DNA of 63,464 bases. Origin: Heterotrichella gracilis. Taxonomy: Eukaryota; Sar; Xanthophyceae; Tribonematales; Xanthonemataceae. The stretch is from NCBI GenBank assembly GCA_032358255.1, contig JAULBX010025320.1, positions 1 to 63,464 on the forward strand, written 5' to 3'. How positions within the stretch are numbered: position 1 is the first letter of the stretch; each line of letters opens with the position of its first letter. Made by a program: the position numbers and the translations under genes. The notes beneath the pieces are model-generated. The model made no database searches. It was not told the DNA's origin and saw only the letters and a program-made list of their open reading frames with translations. Shown piece by piece: positions 33,970 to 45,640 of this stretch.

Positions 33970-36900
33970 ATGGAGATAGAGCGGTGGGAAGCCCCTGGTG
34001 CTGGCGAAGCCAACTTTGCTAACGTTGTCAGGGATGAAAAGATACAGTGCTTGACGGTAGGTAATCCGTCCTGGTCAGGGTAACCACCTACCAGATTATG
34101 TCTCCAGGTGACAAAATATTGGAAAAGCGGAACTACTGCAACTCAGGGAGCGTGCGTTGCACGCCCAGTGCACAGTGTATGTAACGCACGGCACTTGTGC
34201 TTGTATTACAGGTTGAGGACGGGCTGAGTGACCATGAGCGGCTGGTGCTGTACCTCACACAAGGGTATCCTGTGCAGCAGCAACGCGCAATTCAAAGGTA
34301 AAGCGGCGCAACTCAGGCTTGTTGGGCATCAGGCTGGTTAAGGGCAAATTTGGCGTTCTGATGTCCCATGTGTCCGATGTGGTGCTGCACCAGTTTATAT
34401 CCCTATTTCCTTGCACTAAGCACAACCTCAAGATCACTCCCCTGTGCCCACCCTGCTGTGCCTTAACTTTGCCTCCCCACCCACTGCGCCTGGTCACCCC
34501 ATTGTACCTCGCACTCTCTGCAGCCTTCCCGGTCTTGTGCAAGAGCATGGGCGCTCCATTCTGGACGTGGCAGTGCTGCAACTCGCTCAGGTGCTCCCTG
34601 GCATAGAGCTAGAGCTACAGGTGAGTCACGCATATGTTGCCATGCATATGCTATATAGGACAAGCCACTACAGGAGCGCCATGCATATGCTATACAGGAC
34701 AAGCCACTGCTCAGCTGCATCCATAGTTATCTGCGGCTCATGTGCTGCAAGCCACGCTGCAGCCCGTGACGTGCATGCAGGTGCAATCAGTGCATACTCT
34801 GCTGAGGTGCATATCTGGAGGAATCAGGCAGTATACTGCGTAGCCATATTTGCATCAGCAAGTAGCCAGTAGTGAACGTCACGTACTATTATGCACCTTC
34901 TTTCCATCCAGTGCATGCCTCAGCAGGGTCTTGGAACCTTGTGTCCAAGCTCGTGGCACACCCATTCATTGTTGCCTTGCAGGTGGAGGCAGCAGAATGC
35001 TTCTCATCTATTTTGAGAGACAAGCTGCTGAACCTTGTGGATATCACCGACTGCGTGGTGCCATTCCTGTTGGCAGTGTACCATGGGCTGGCTGGGGATG
35101 CACCGGATGAGGTGGGGTCCCTGGAAATGCTGCATGGCTGTAAACGGAACCGCAACCTACGCTGCAAGAAATTCAGAAGGAATTGTAATTGCACATGACC
35201 ATAATTTGCATTATTTTTAATGCAATGAATTATTATAAATCAAAGGAATTTCAGGCACCCACCGTCACCCAAGATTGAAATAATGCAGGTTGTGGCTCAT
35301 TTGCAGTGGCACTGGTGTACTGCTTGGTTGCATGCGGCGCATTGCCACATCCAGCCTCATGGCAGAACTCTGGCCCTTACAGAATGCCCCTTACTGCAGG
35401 TCCGCACAGCGTGGTTGCACGCAGTCCTGGAGCTGGCCCCACTGCTGGAGCCCTCACAGATCAGGGCAAAGCTGCTGCCCCTGTTTGGAGGCCAGGGCCA
35501 CCACCACGACTCGGTGAGGTCTCGCCTGGTGGCATGCCACATCATCGGCGCGGTGACCCCCTACCTGCCCAGGGAGGATGTCAAGGCGCGGTTCTTCAAG
35601 CGGGCCATGGACCTCTGCCAAGACACGGATTACCAGGTCAGGGTGTGCGTGTGCCCCCAGCTGCTCCCCCTCGCCAAGGTGCTGGGCAAGCCTGCAACGG
35701 AGACGGATATTCTGGAGCAGATTCTGGAGCTGACGGTGGATGAGAAGGCGGCGGTGCGGACGGCAGCCATGCACGCGCTGTTCAAGATCAGCGAGCTGCT
35801 GCCCTCGGAGGTCCGCAGGATTCGGGTCATCCCAGTGCTCAAGCAGCACTGCCTGTCTCCAGAGCCAGATTTGGAGATGCAGCGGTGCATCGCCAAGCTC
35901 CTGGGTCCGTTTTTCACCATCGCGGCTGTGGATTTGAGCAACAACGAGCAGGAGCTGTCGGTTTTCCTGGCCTGCTACCGGTTCCTGGCGGCGCAGCAGG
36001 ACGTGGAGTGCAGGCTGGCGTGCGCTGAGAACCTCCTCATGTTCCTGAATGTGGTTGGAGGGAAACGCTACCACGCCCACCTGCATGACGCCTTCATAGG
36101 TAGGGGATAGGGGACAGGAGGGTGACACCCTCCTTTGTGATACCTCCTCTTCCATCTAATAAACACGCCTGCTCAAGAACAACTGGATGCAATCATTCAA
36201 ATTATTGCATTTTCCTGGACGCCTAAATAATAATCTAAACACATTAATTTTCTGTAAAATACACAGTTGTAAATTTGGTACAGGAGTTTTATTTTTAATT
36301 TTAAATATTTGCATTACTCCACAGCCTTTGCGCGGGACGAGGATGAGCGGGTGCGGGAGGGCGTGGCCACAGTTTTCCACCAAGTGGGTGCGGTGCTGGC
36401 CAAGGCGCAGTGCGGCCACCACCTCAAGGCCATCTTTCTGGAGCTGCTGAAGGACCAGCACCAAGCCGTGAGGAGGCTGCTGGTGCAGGTAATGGGCAGC
36501 GTGGACCAAGGATCAATTGTACACTTTACCATTATAGACCACCCCCTTGCATGGTCAGGACTGTAGTCCCCTCTAAGAAAGAGCCTCTTTGGAAGAAGTT
36601 CATCACCGTCGCGCCTATTCCAGCGCAGGCTGCGCAGCTTTTTCTCTATTGATCTTTGCTATTATATGTTATATCTCAGCCCATTCTCATGGCAACAAGA
36701 ATATACCCATTACTTTTCATTCATTGGTTCAGGAACTGGGTGCCACCCTGCACAACTTCCAGCCAGCCACGGCGGAGCTGACAGTGAAGACGTATGCAGA
36801 TTTTGTGCCAGCCATCCTTGAGGTCAACAGCAGCAGCAGCCACGACTGGCGGTTGCAGCATGACCTGGTGATGTCCATCTCAAGGTGTGCGCATGCATCT

Positions 36901-39762
36901 TGACTGTGGTGCTTTGCAGCATCTGGCATTGGTGTTGATCGCTGCACGCAAAGCCTAGCATCCTGTAGTCTGGTGTCAGGGGGAAAATATACATTCAGTA
37001 CATGGCATGAATCGATCGTTTATTGATCACGACGATCATGAAGTCAGGCACCTGTATACATTAGTGACTTCCTTTCTGGCAACCCACAGTTTGACGATTG
37101 GTTAGCTGGGCACATGCATAGAAGTAAAATCATCGCTCTGCATCGCTACTTGCCCTTTATTAGGAGCTTTAACATTTGAAACCCAATGTGCAAATCAGGA
37201 GAAAGCAGTCATCAACCATGCAGTGGCCTCTGGCAATGCAGGTGTGCAGAATTTTTCACTGAGGATGTCAACCACTGGCAGTTTCTGCCCATTCTCTTTG
37301 CGCACCTGGAGTGTGGGGCCGCGGCTGTGAAGGAGGCGGCAGCGGACGTGGTGGTGTTCCTGTGGAGGCGCTGCAAACGGCTGCACTATCGCACCGACAT
37401 CTACTGCAGGTGCCCTCCCTATTCCTTGGTCCCCGGTGTAGCAAGGAACGTTCCTTGAATTAAAAATACAAAATGCTTGGATTAATATCAACCCCTTGTC
37501 CCCAAAAATGGACTGCGGCCTTGACACTGAACGCACCGAATCAAGTTCCGTAAAGTTTAAACAACAACTGGAATCCTCGATGATGGACTGCTGAATGATG
37601 CTGAACGCACAGACTCTCGACCACTCCCTTCAAGGCCATCTGGGAATACTGCTACTCCTGGGGCTCAGGCGGTGACCCTGCGCCCTGTCTCACCTGACAA
37701 TGATAACCCGGCAGTTTACCCAGGCGGGAAGAATCCCTGGGATGGCTACGGCACTGTCGCTCTTGCGACATCTTGATCACAGATTTGACTTCCTGCAGGA
37801 TCATCCGGGAGCTTGCTCGTGGGAGGTCCTACTGGTCCCGCATGGCATTCCTCATGGTTGCCAGGCGGGTGCTGCACTACTTCAGCACAAAGTGGTTCAA
37901 GGTGGGTGCGGGAGCAGGCAGTGCGCTGGCAAGGGTGCAGGGTGGCATGCAGAGAAAAATGGATAAGACATAATGCAAGGATTGCGCATTGTTGCATATA
38001 GATTGTGATGTTTCCACCAGATAGGCCAGTCCTCTCCCCCAAGGTGGTCCAATGCAAAATGTGCATTGCACATGGCGGGAATGCATTAACATGGTCCACG
38101 TGCACGGGACGTCCCTATTACCTTGCCGTAAGCACAAAGGAGTACTATCAGCGATTAAAGACAAATCTTCACGAACTAGCTATGGTACGAGCCATGTTGC
38201 AACAGCTGGAGTGGGATGGCAAAACCATGCGAGGGAACTGTAACACCGTCTGGGCTATGAAGTAAATATGGAAACTTTGCAATAAAGTTTTTGTTGTCCA
38301 GGAGTACATACTGGAGGCCTGCCTGGACCTGATGATGGACCCAATTGCCAATGTGCGGCTGGAGGCATGCGCACTCTTCCCCAGCATCAAACAAACTATC
38401 CGCCTGCCAAATGACGTGGATAAGCTGGTAAGCATATGCATTTAACCCAATCATTGCTTGCCAGTTTCAATGGTACCGTGCTTTGTTTTGCATTTGTGCG
38501 ACATTTTTACAGACCCTTCCGCCTTGCGCCATCCCTAGGAGAAGATTGTCATGAATGTAGATATCCATATACCCAATATACATATGATTTTGGTCGGCAA
38601 ACATCCCTCCTTGTGCCCTTCCAGGAGAAGATCAACACCATGCTGAGCAACCAGATGACGGACGATGACCGGGAGGTGTGTGTGCGTGCGCGCTCCATCC
38701 ACGAAGCGCTCAAGAGCTGCCAGCTGCGCACAGCCACCACGGGGGCAGGAGGGCCCTCGCGGGGGGACGCCGGTGGGGTTGCCGGGACCCTGGTAGGGTT
38801 TGAGGAGGGTGATAAGCGCAAGGAGGATGAGGAGGTGGAGATGATCATGGGGCTGGAGGAGGTGCAGAGGTGAGAGGGGTGGGATGGGGTGGAATGATAA
38901 CGGTGCATGGGTGGGGCGGTGGCATGGAGACAGTTGTGAGTATTGCAAAACAGCATGATTTTGCATCAATGGGGTTGGCGCAAGGAGGGGGAGGTGGGGA
39001 TGACCATGTTGCCCGGAGGAGGCAGGGAAGTGGGGTGGGTTTTTGTAATGGGAAGGGATGGCCTGCATAGCATCACGGGGCCCCTACACTGGCAGTAGTC
39101 TACATGATGTATTTCCTGCAAATGTCGATTTTACTTCTCCTGTCATGTGAGATGTAATTGTTTTGTTTGTTAATTAGGATGTTTTATTTCAACTGTAAAC
39201 AGTGATGGATTGCCATGTGTTCCAGGGTGCGGTTTGAGGGTATGGGTGTGAAGGGTGGGCATGCAGTTGGCCGCCCCGAAGCCACCGCAAGCCAGACAAA
39301 GGCCAAGGCAGGCAAGCAGGCACTGAGCAGCGACCCACGGCGGGTGGGTGGACGCTTTGAAGCTGCTCTCAGTCAACCCAGTGCCTCAGCGCCCTCCTCG
39401 TCCAGGTGAGCAGCAAGGCCCTTGGCGGCCCCATGAAATATGTGAGGATTACAACTATTGAAGTTTTTACTGTTTGAGTGCATAGGATATAGTTCACAGG
39501 AGTGTTTAAGTATGAAAAGGAATGCACCACATCATTGCTGTTGTATGTGCTGTGCTCAGTATGCATAAACTCACAGGCTGTTAGCTGAATTGCCTACACC
39601 ACCCATCAATGGATGAGCTATTCATGGACACGGGATCCATCCCCCATGCCAATTGTCCACAAGCACGCACCCTGAATACCTTAAAAACCCTACACATATC
39701 ACTCTGCTGTGTGACCTCCACACCGACCCCTTCCACCCCACCCCTTGCAGGTACCAAACCTA

Positions 39763-39793
<31 letters not shown>

Positions 39794-40168
39794 ACCACCG
39801 CCAGCACAGCCGCCGCCCACTCCATCTACACCCCGCCCCACGAGCGCAGCGGGGACACCGGGGGCTTCTCCACAAAGGGCCTGGGTGGCTCATCCATGCT
39901 AGGCGTGGGCAAACCCATCAAAGGGGCAGCATCATCATCCACCGGCTCGGCTGCGGCTGCGCCACTCAGGGGGAGTGGCGCCCCAAGGGGTGTGGCAGAG
40001 GGCGGGGTTCCGGATAGTAGGTCGTGGCAGAAGGGAAGTGCATCCAAGGCTGCGGCCAAGCAGGTGGCCCCTGTCAAGGGTGGGGTGGAGCCTGGGGGCA
40101 GCGGAGTCAAGCCAGGGGGTGTGGGTGGGGGCAGGGCGCGGCCGGGTGGGACTTTCGGATCTAGATGA
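33970..40168 (+). CDS. PPP4R4: Protein phosphatase 4 regulatory subunit 4-like HEAT-repeat protein
   Basis: Likely scaffold/regulatory subunit of PP4-type phosphatase. Thirteen exons: 33970-34056, 34212-34297, 34524-34620, 34983-35111, 35400-36099, 36325-36488, 36733-36884, 37242-37409, 37799-37901, 38302-38427, 38625-38869, 39226-39405, 39751-40168. Phases close; 884 residues. The ATG at 33970 gives MEIERWEAPGAGEANFANVV. The body is helical HEAT-like repeats. PPP4R4-diagnostic stretches include GLSDHERLVLYLTQGYPVQQ, RSRLVACHIIGAVTPYL, LCQDTDYQVRVCVCPQL, LARGRSYWSRMAFLMVARRV and DPIANVRLEACALFPSIKQT. The C-terminal about 200 residues are low-complexity (Thr/Ala, then Gly-rich). The introns carry almost no ghost exons. 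Confidence 0.93.
34638..34712. repeat. Short direct duplication in a PPP4R4 intron
   Basis: GCCATGCATATGCTATA-AGGACAAGCCACT occurs twice, about 40 bp apart, with one or two differences. It is purely intronic. Confidence 0.8.
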
Positions 40169-41528
40169 CAGTGGGAGTGCGGGATTGCGAGGGCAAGAGG
40201 GGCATTGGGTGACGTTGGTACAGGGTGTTGATTTGTGCCAGGGATGTTTAGACTATAAGCCGGGATTCTGGTTTAACAGTATCAACATCTCCTGGTTCTG
40301 CTTTGCCAGGGGCGTTGCCTGGTTGTAGTCCTTGTGGGTACCGAGCCGACTGAGTGTTGCAAACACCTTGTTGAAAAATTCTGCTCATAGGAATAGGCAA
40401 AGAAAGTGCTCAGGTGCCTGTGGTGTAATATATGGCTGGCCAGTGAAGCGTTTGCCAGTGCTGACGCAGTGAAGCTGTAACAATAGGTAGACCTCACCAG
40501 CCAGGCCACTGTCACCTGTAAAACCAACCCAGCAACAGTTGGCTCCGTCAACCAATAATGTCCAAATGCTCAACTTGTATGTACGACTGAGACAGTCAGG
40601 TTTTAGCACAGCAAGCTCCTTAGTGTGGCATGCGCACCTGAAAATGCCTGCCATTTTCCATATATATGTTCTACATATATGCAGGCCACTGTTGTTCATC
40701 GAAAACGCTGCTAACTACTAGTGTCTAAATAGCATTACCTCAGACTTACCTCGCTGCTACTTACCTTGAAGTCCATACAACTCTCCATAGCAGCTCCTGC
40801 GGTTGGCCAGGCCAGGCATCTGCACAAAACGCTGCCGCCACCCACCCACCCATCTGGGTAGTGCACCTTCATCAAGCGCCGTGAACGTCCTTTGTTGAGA
40901 TGAGGGATGGCAAGAGGAAGCCTGGCGATAACCACACCCAAGGACAAAGCCAAGGCCGCAAAAAATCTGCCAAGTACTTCACCGGGAACGTAAGTGGGCA
41001 TGCATGCAAACCTGCAATTACGGGGTAGATATCCTATGTGCAACTGTGGATAAGGCAGTTCGCTGAGTTCGCAGTAACTTGCTTCGCATACGACAGGTAT
41101 ACACCCTGCAAGTATTGCCAAGGCCTCCCCTGATTCGTAAGCAGCTGCCATATGCAATGCATCCACTCATGCATGAATACTGGCACCCCACCGACAGCAG
41201 CCGGCACAGTGCCATAGAAGAGCGGTATATGGAAGGGGAAGTCATTATGAAGTCGCGCAGTAGTTTCTGTAACCTGGCGCGCATCGAAATTCTTTTGCTG
41301 CAATCCTCAATCTGCTTTTGCATGCATGCATCGGGAATACGCCCAACTTATTGTGCAACACGCGAACTTGATCACATAGCACACCTGCGCACACATATGA
41401 CCCCCAACCACCCTCAAATCACCTCTCGCCCACCTCACCCCCCCACCCAACCCACCACCACCCTTGCATCCCCCACCCACCTCTACACCCACCACCCACC
41501 CCCTCCCCCGCCCCCTTCTTCCCACCAG
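40169..41528. other. Spacer between PPP4R4 and THUMPD1; doubtful minus-strand frame
   Basis: Must hold the PPP4R4 3' UTR and the unlocated THUMPD1 5' exon. On the minus strand an open frame, 41166 down to a good GTAAGT donor after 40765, has a hydrophobic run (RFFAALALSLGVVIARLPLA). A possible following exon starts after an acceptor near 40518. I recognise no family. It could be a small gene or chance. Confidence 0.3.
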
Positions 41529-44463
41529 CCCTCCTCCCCCGCGCTCCCTGTCGGCACGCAAGGCTTCCTAGTGAGCTGCATATCAGGCAAGGAATACCAG
41601 GCGGCGCGAGAGGCAAAAAACCTGCTGTCCGAGGTGAGGTCAATACCGTACACAGGGTTACTGCACTACCATGGCGTTGAGAGAGTTGAGAGAAAAGTGT
41701 GCACACACCCCCTGGCGCACGCCTGTGTACCTGCACTGTTCCCTTAACAGGTGCCATTCCACTGTATTCCCACGGGCATGAAAGCAAATTGCGTCGGCAA
41801 GCTCCGTGTGCACGCCCCGGGAAATGGTAGTGGGGGTGAGGGTCTAAAAGCCTGGGGTACCAATTTTGCATTGTATTGCCCTTCACACCCCTGCTCTCTT
41901 GGATATAAAAGGCAGTTGCCCACACTGGAGTGGTGAATTCACCACCTCCCACTGCCCCAGCCGCTGCCCTGTTGGCACAATCCCCGTTCAACCCACTTCC
42001 ACCCTACCGCGCCCTGCCTGGCCCCCCTCCAACCCTGCCTCAACACACAGCCATCCACAGGCAAATATACTGTCCCACTATAACGCTCCCTCCTCCGTCC
42101 TCCCCAGTTCTACGAGGAGCTGACAGGTGGCAGCACCAGCCAAGCGGCTGCCCCAGGTGGCGCCAGCATCAGCGCTGCCCTGGATGAGGAGCTGGCCTCC
42201 CTGAGGGACCGCAAGCAGGATGTGTTTTCGTACCACAAGACAGGCATCCATGGACTGGTGTACATAATAATGAAGGTCCAGGAAGGTGGGATACCCTTTG
42301 TAGGGTTTAGGGTTTTTCATGTGAGGGTGCATGGGCTGATGTACGTTGCAGTGAAGGTGCAGGAAGGAAGGGAACCCTGTCCAGGGTTCATGGTACAGGG
42401 CTCTAGGGTCAGGGGGTTGCACATGGAGGTGCATGGGCTGGTGTGACATCATCGTGAGGGCGAGGAAGCTAGGCGCCACTTGGCACAACCCTAGCCTAGG
42501 GCCAAGGCTCTTTGCTGGTGTACATAGTAATGAAGGTGCAGGAAGGTGTGAACGCTGTCTAAAGGGTTATGGTTTGCATGTGAGGGTGTACATCATGAGG
42601 GTGCAAGAAGGTAGGCGCCGCTGTGCACAACCCTAGCCTAGGGTCGAGGCTCTTTGATGGTGTATACACCGTTATGAGGGTGCAGAAAGGTAGACGCCAC
42701 CCCATCCGGCCATCACATGGGTGTCCATCACCGCATGGGGTGTGTGCCCATAAAAGTTGTGGTTATGCGCATCACGTGGATAGTATGTGCGTGGCATGGA
42801 ATGTGTGTGTATGACATGGAATGTATGTGCGCATCGTACGATCCACCCTTGCAACTCGCACAGGCGGACCCTCACCGGTGGATGTCGTCGTGGCAGCTGC
42901 AAAGCATGCGCTGGAGACAAGGGAGCTAAAGTCAAGGTAGGGCACAGTATGTACCACTAAACAACCTAGACAGCGCATTCTTACACCTGGAGGCATGGAA
43001 GCTCAAACCACACATACCCATCTACGGTGCCCACCTGGGACTGAAACTGTGACCCTAAACCCCGCTTTTGAAGGCAATGTAGGTTGTGAAATAGCCACTA
43101 GGACCCTGGCAAGGGCTCTGACCAGCCTACCATAGCCGGTGTCCTCTCCCAGAGTGTTGATAGTTGATAGTTGATAGTTGCATGTGATGATAACACGTTG
43201 CGATTCCCTCATGATCGCGACCCTCCCCCCACAGGCTGTGAACGTGGCCCCCCTGCATGGCCTCTTTGAGCTGCTCTGACCCCCTGCATCCAACCCCTCA
43301 CCCCCACCCTCTCCCACCGTCCTCCCCGCAGGCTGTGCATGCGCTTCACCCCTGTGCAGTGCATCTGCTCCTGTGACATGGAGTCAATCAAGAAGACAGC
43401 TGCGCAGCTGGTGCCGCCGTGCTTCCCCTCGGACGAGGACGCAAAGCCGCTACAGGTACGCATGTTACCCGGCCCCTTGGCGAGCTAATTCCAAACCCAA
43501 ACATGGGACCTTTGAACCAGTCGGCAGCTGGTGCCACTTCTCCCCTCCAAATTATCTACTCCCTGATGCTAAACTTTGGCATGGAGGCAGCTGGTGTTGT
43601 AGCCTGCCTGGTTTAACCCTAAATCCTATTCCCTAAAGTGGTTGTTTTCAAATGCAGTTCTCTGTGTCTTACGAGCACCGCGCCAACAAGAAGCTGGATC
43701 GCATGGCGGTCATCAACGCATGCGTGGAGCTAGTGCCGCAGGTGAGGGGCGGGGGAATGGGGAGGCATGTGATAGACATCTCAGGGTATCCATGCATGGC
43801 TGTAAAGCGTGTTTGCCTGCGCCTGGTAGGGCTCGAATGGGCTTGCACATGCACTCCTTGCCTTGTGTGCATTTTGGATGCATAGCACAGCCAAATCATT
43901 TTGGAGCGGTGAGCATCCTACCCCAGGGCCTGGTGTTGCTGGTTCTGCCGCAGCCACCCCGCAAGGTGAACCTCAACCACTCCGACAGGACCATCTGCAC
44001 CCATCTACGGGACCCACCCGCCTCGATTAACCCCCTTTTTCTCCTCGTTTTGCAGCCCCCCCACAAGGTGAACCTCGACAACCCCGACATGACCATCATC
44101 ATCCAGCTGCTGCGCAATGCGTGCACCATGTCGGTGGCGCCGGACTTCAAAAAGTATGCGAAGTTTAACCTGCGGCTGCTGGCCTGCCCCGAGGAGGCGG
44201 AGGAAGGGGGTGCAGGGGGGAAGAAGAAGGGGGTGGCGCAAGGGGAGGGTGAGGAGGAGGGGGATGCAGCGGAGGGGGAAGGGGATGAAAAGGAGGAGGA
44301 TGCAGGGGAGGGGGAAGGGGAGGAGGAGGAGGGGGATGCAGGGGCGGAGGGGGCAGGGGAGGAAGCGCAACCGGTGGTGGATGGGGAGGCTGCCAAGGAG
44401 GAGGGGGGTGATGCGGGTGAGGGTGCAGGGGAGGAAGGGGAGAAGAGCGCTGGGGAGAGCTGA
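41529..44463 (+). CDS. THUMPD1: THUMP-domain protein, THUMPD1/Tan1 homologue (5' incomplete)
   Basis: RNA-binding adaptor that in yeast and human guides the tRNA N4-acetylcytidine acetyltransferase (Kre33/NAT10) to its tRNA targets. Exons: 41529-41633, 42108-42285, 42864-42936, 43332-43455, 43658-43741, 44056-44463; 323 residues in phase. The first block is GTQGFLVSCISGKEYQAARE. The THUMP domain covers about 80-260 (GIHGLVYIIMKVQEG, MRFTPVQCICSC, FSVSYEHRANKKLDR, KVNLDNPDMTIIIQLLRNAC, APDFKKYAKFNLRLL). The C-terminal about 85 residues are an acidic Glu/Gly repeat tail with no predicted fold. The initiating exon was not found. The 3' end of exon 42108-42285 is the head of a six-copy ghost ladder. 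Confidence 0.88.
42320..42700 (+). repeat. Five ghost copies of a THUMPD1 exon end and donor
   Basis: The real exon end reads GGACTGGTGTACATAATAAT then GAAGGTCCAGGAAGGTG (42252-42288). Decayed copies lie at about 42328-42370, 42430-42475, 42513-42552, 42583-42618 and 42655-42695. Copies at 42513, 42583 and 42655 keep a GT after the exon-like AAG. The linker GCACAACCCTAGCCTAGGG recurs at 42481 and 42625. Confidence 0.88.
43936..44000 (+). repeat. Ghost copy of THUMPD1 last-exon 5' end
   Basis: CCGCAGCCACCCCGCAAGGT then GAACCTCAACCACTCCGACA resembles the real acceptor and exon start at 44050-44095 (PPHKVNLDNPDM). About 110 bp upstream. Confidence 0.8.
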
Positions 44464-45640
44464 TGACACAAGAGAGGTCAAGAGGGTAAAAACAGGGTTT
44501 ATATTCATGATGGGAGAGCTGCATTATCAGGAACCGCTGCACTTCCCATTGCCTCGCATCCAGTCAACACACATTGTGGAGCTTATTTGAATTTCCCAGT
44601 AGGTTGGCAGGCCTCAAGTGGTCATCCATTCATCAAGTTGCTATTGGGTATTGCCGGTACGTTGATTTCGCTGACGTGAGGGCATACTGGGAGAGCATAG
44701 CTAGCTGATTGCGGATGCACAGGTACATTCGGCGGCATTGCTGTATTATGTACATGCAAGGACACACATTGTGTGGTATTGCTGCAGAATATTTGCCAGT
44801 AGGCTAGGGTCGATGTACATGTCCAGTGAAGCTTTACCGTAATATACGTTGTTTACCTCAACTGGGTACTGATTGCAATCGAACTGACCAACTTTGCTTG
44901 AAAGCACATCGTAGCGGCCCGGTGACGGCTGGGAGTGCGTCTCGTTTTTATGGTGTGTAGCAATGCAGGGCCCAGTTCAGCTGCAGTGGTAAATTTTGAC
45001 CCTTGAGGCGGATCCCAGCTTTGGCAGCGGGTTTGCAAAGAAGAAAGAAAGAAAGGGAACGCACAGAGGCAAAGTACCGTATTAGCAGGATGGGTACACC
45101 TTACAATTTTTGCCCACTCAGCTCGAGAATACCCTCATGAGTGAGAACACCCTCTACCCCAGCACCCACCCAAAACCCTACAAACCCTAGGGTTTTCTGC
45201 TCCCGTTTCCCAGATTTTCCGCACCCCTTGCCATGGTCTCGCCCAATCGTTGCCCACGTCGACCCCTCTGACGAGTGGCCTCTGTTTTGCGGCAGAACAG
45301 GAACTTCTAAACAGGAAATTGCAACGTCGTTAACCCTGCATTGCACCCCTGCCACTGCCCAGATACGTGTGTTGTGTACGCACATTGGCCTCACTTCGAC
45401 TGAGCTCGTAAGGAGGGACAAGCATCGTGTGTTTGCTGTGCATGCAGTGGGGCTCGGCCAGCGGATTGGCTCAGCATTGCCGTAGTTCCGCCCTTGCTGG
45501 GTTCATGACCAGGCAGGTGACGTGGTGAGCCACTGTTTCGGAGCTAGTTGTGACCTATGCCATGGCGTCTTGACCGTTAAGCACGACCGGGGCGTTTTGA
45601 GATAGCAAGGGGCATGTAAGGGACCCAAGTCCATAGCCTA
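44464..45640. other. Spacer upstream of KEA3
   Basis: THUMPD1 3' UTR and KEA3 promoter/5' UTR. A GAAA-rich tract is at about 45040-45058 and a palindromic AACCCTAGGGTT at about 45183-45194. No gene is recognised. Confidence 0.5.

Noticed and set aside
40282..40551. Minus-strand frame TVAWLVRSTYCYSFTASALA as a gene
   Set aside because: No start context, no family match and competing frames; mentioned only as a doubtful spacer frame.
42320..42700. CRISPR-like array
   Set aside because: Units are diverged exon-end copies of uneven spacing in a nuclear gene, not identical repeats with unique spacers.
44190..44460. Glu/Gly-rich tail as a separate repeat protein
   Set aside because: It is continuous in frame with the THUMP domain and ends at the gene's stop; low-complexity tails are normal in this family.
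45141..45485. 114-residue plus frame upstream of KEA3
   Set aside because: No recognisable dom​ain and located in the expected KEA3 promoter/5' UTR; likely chance.
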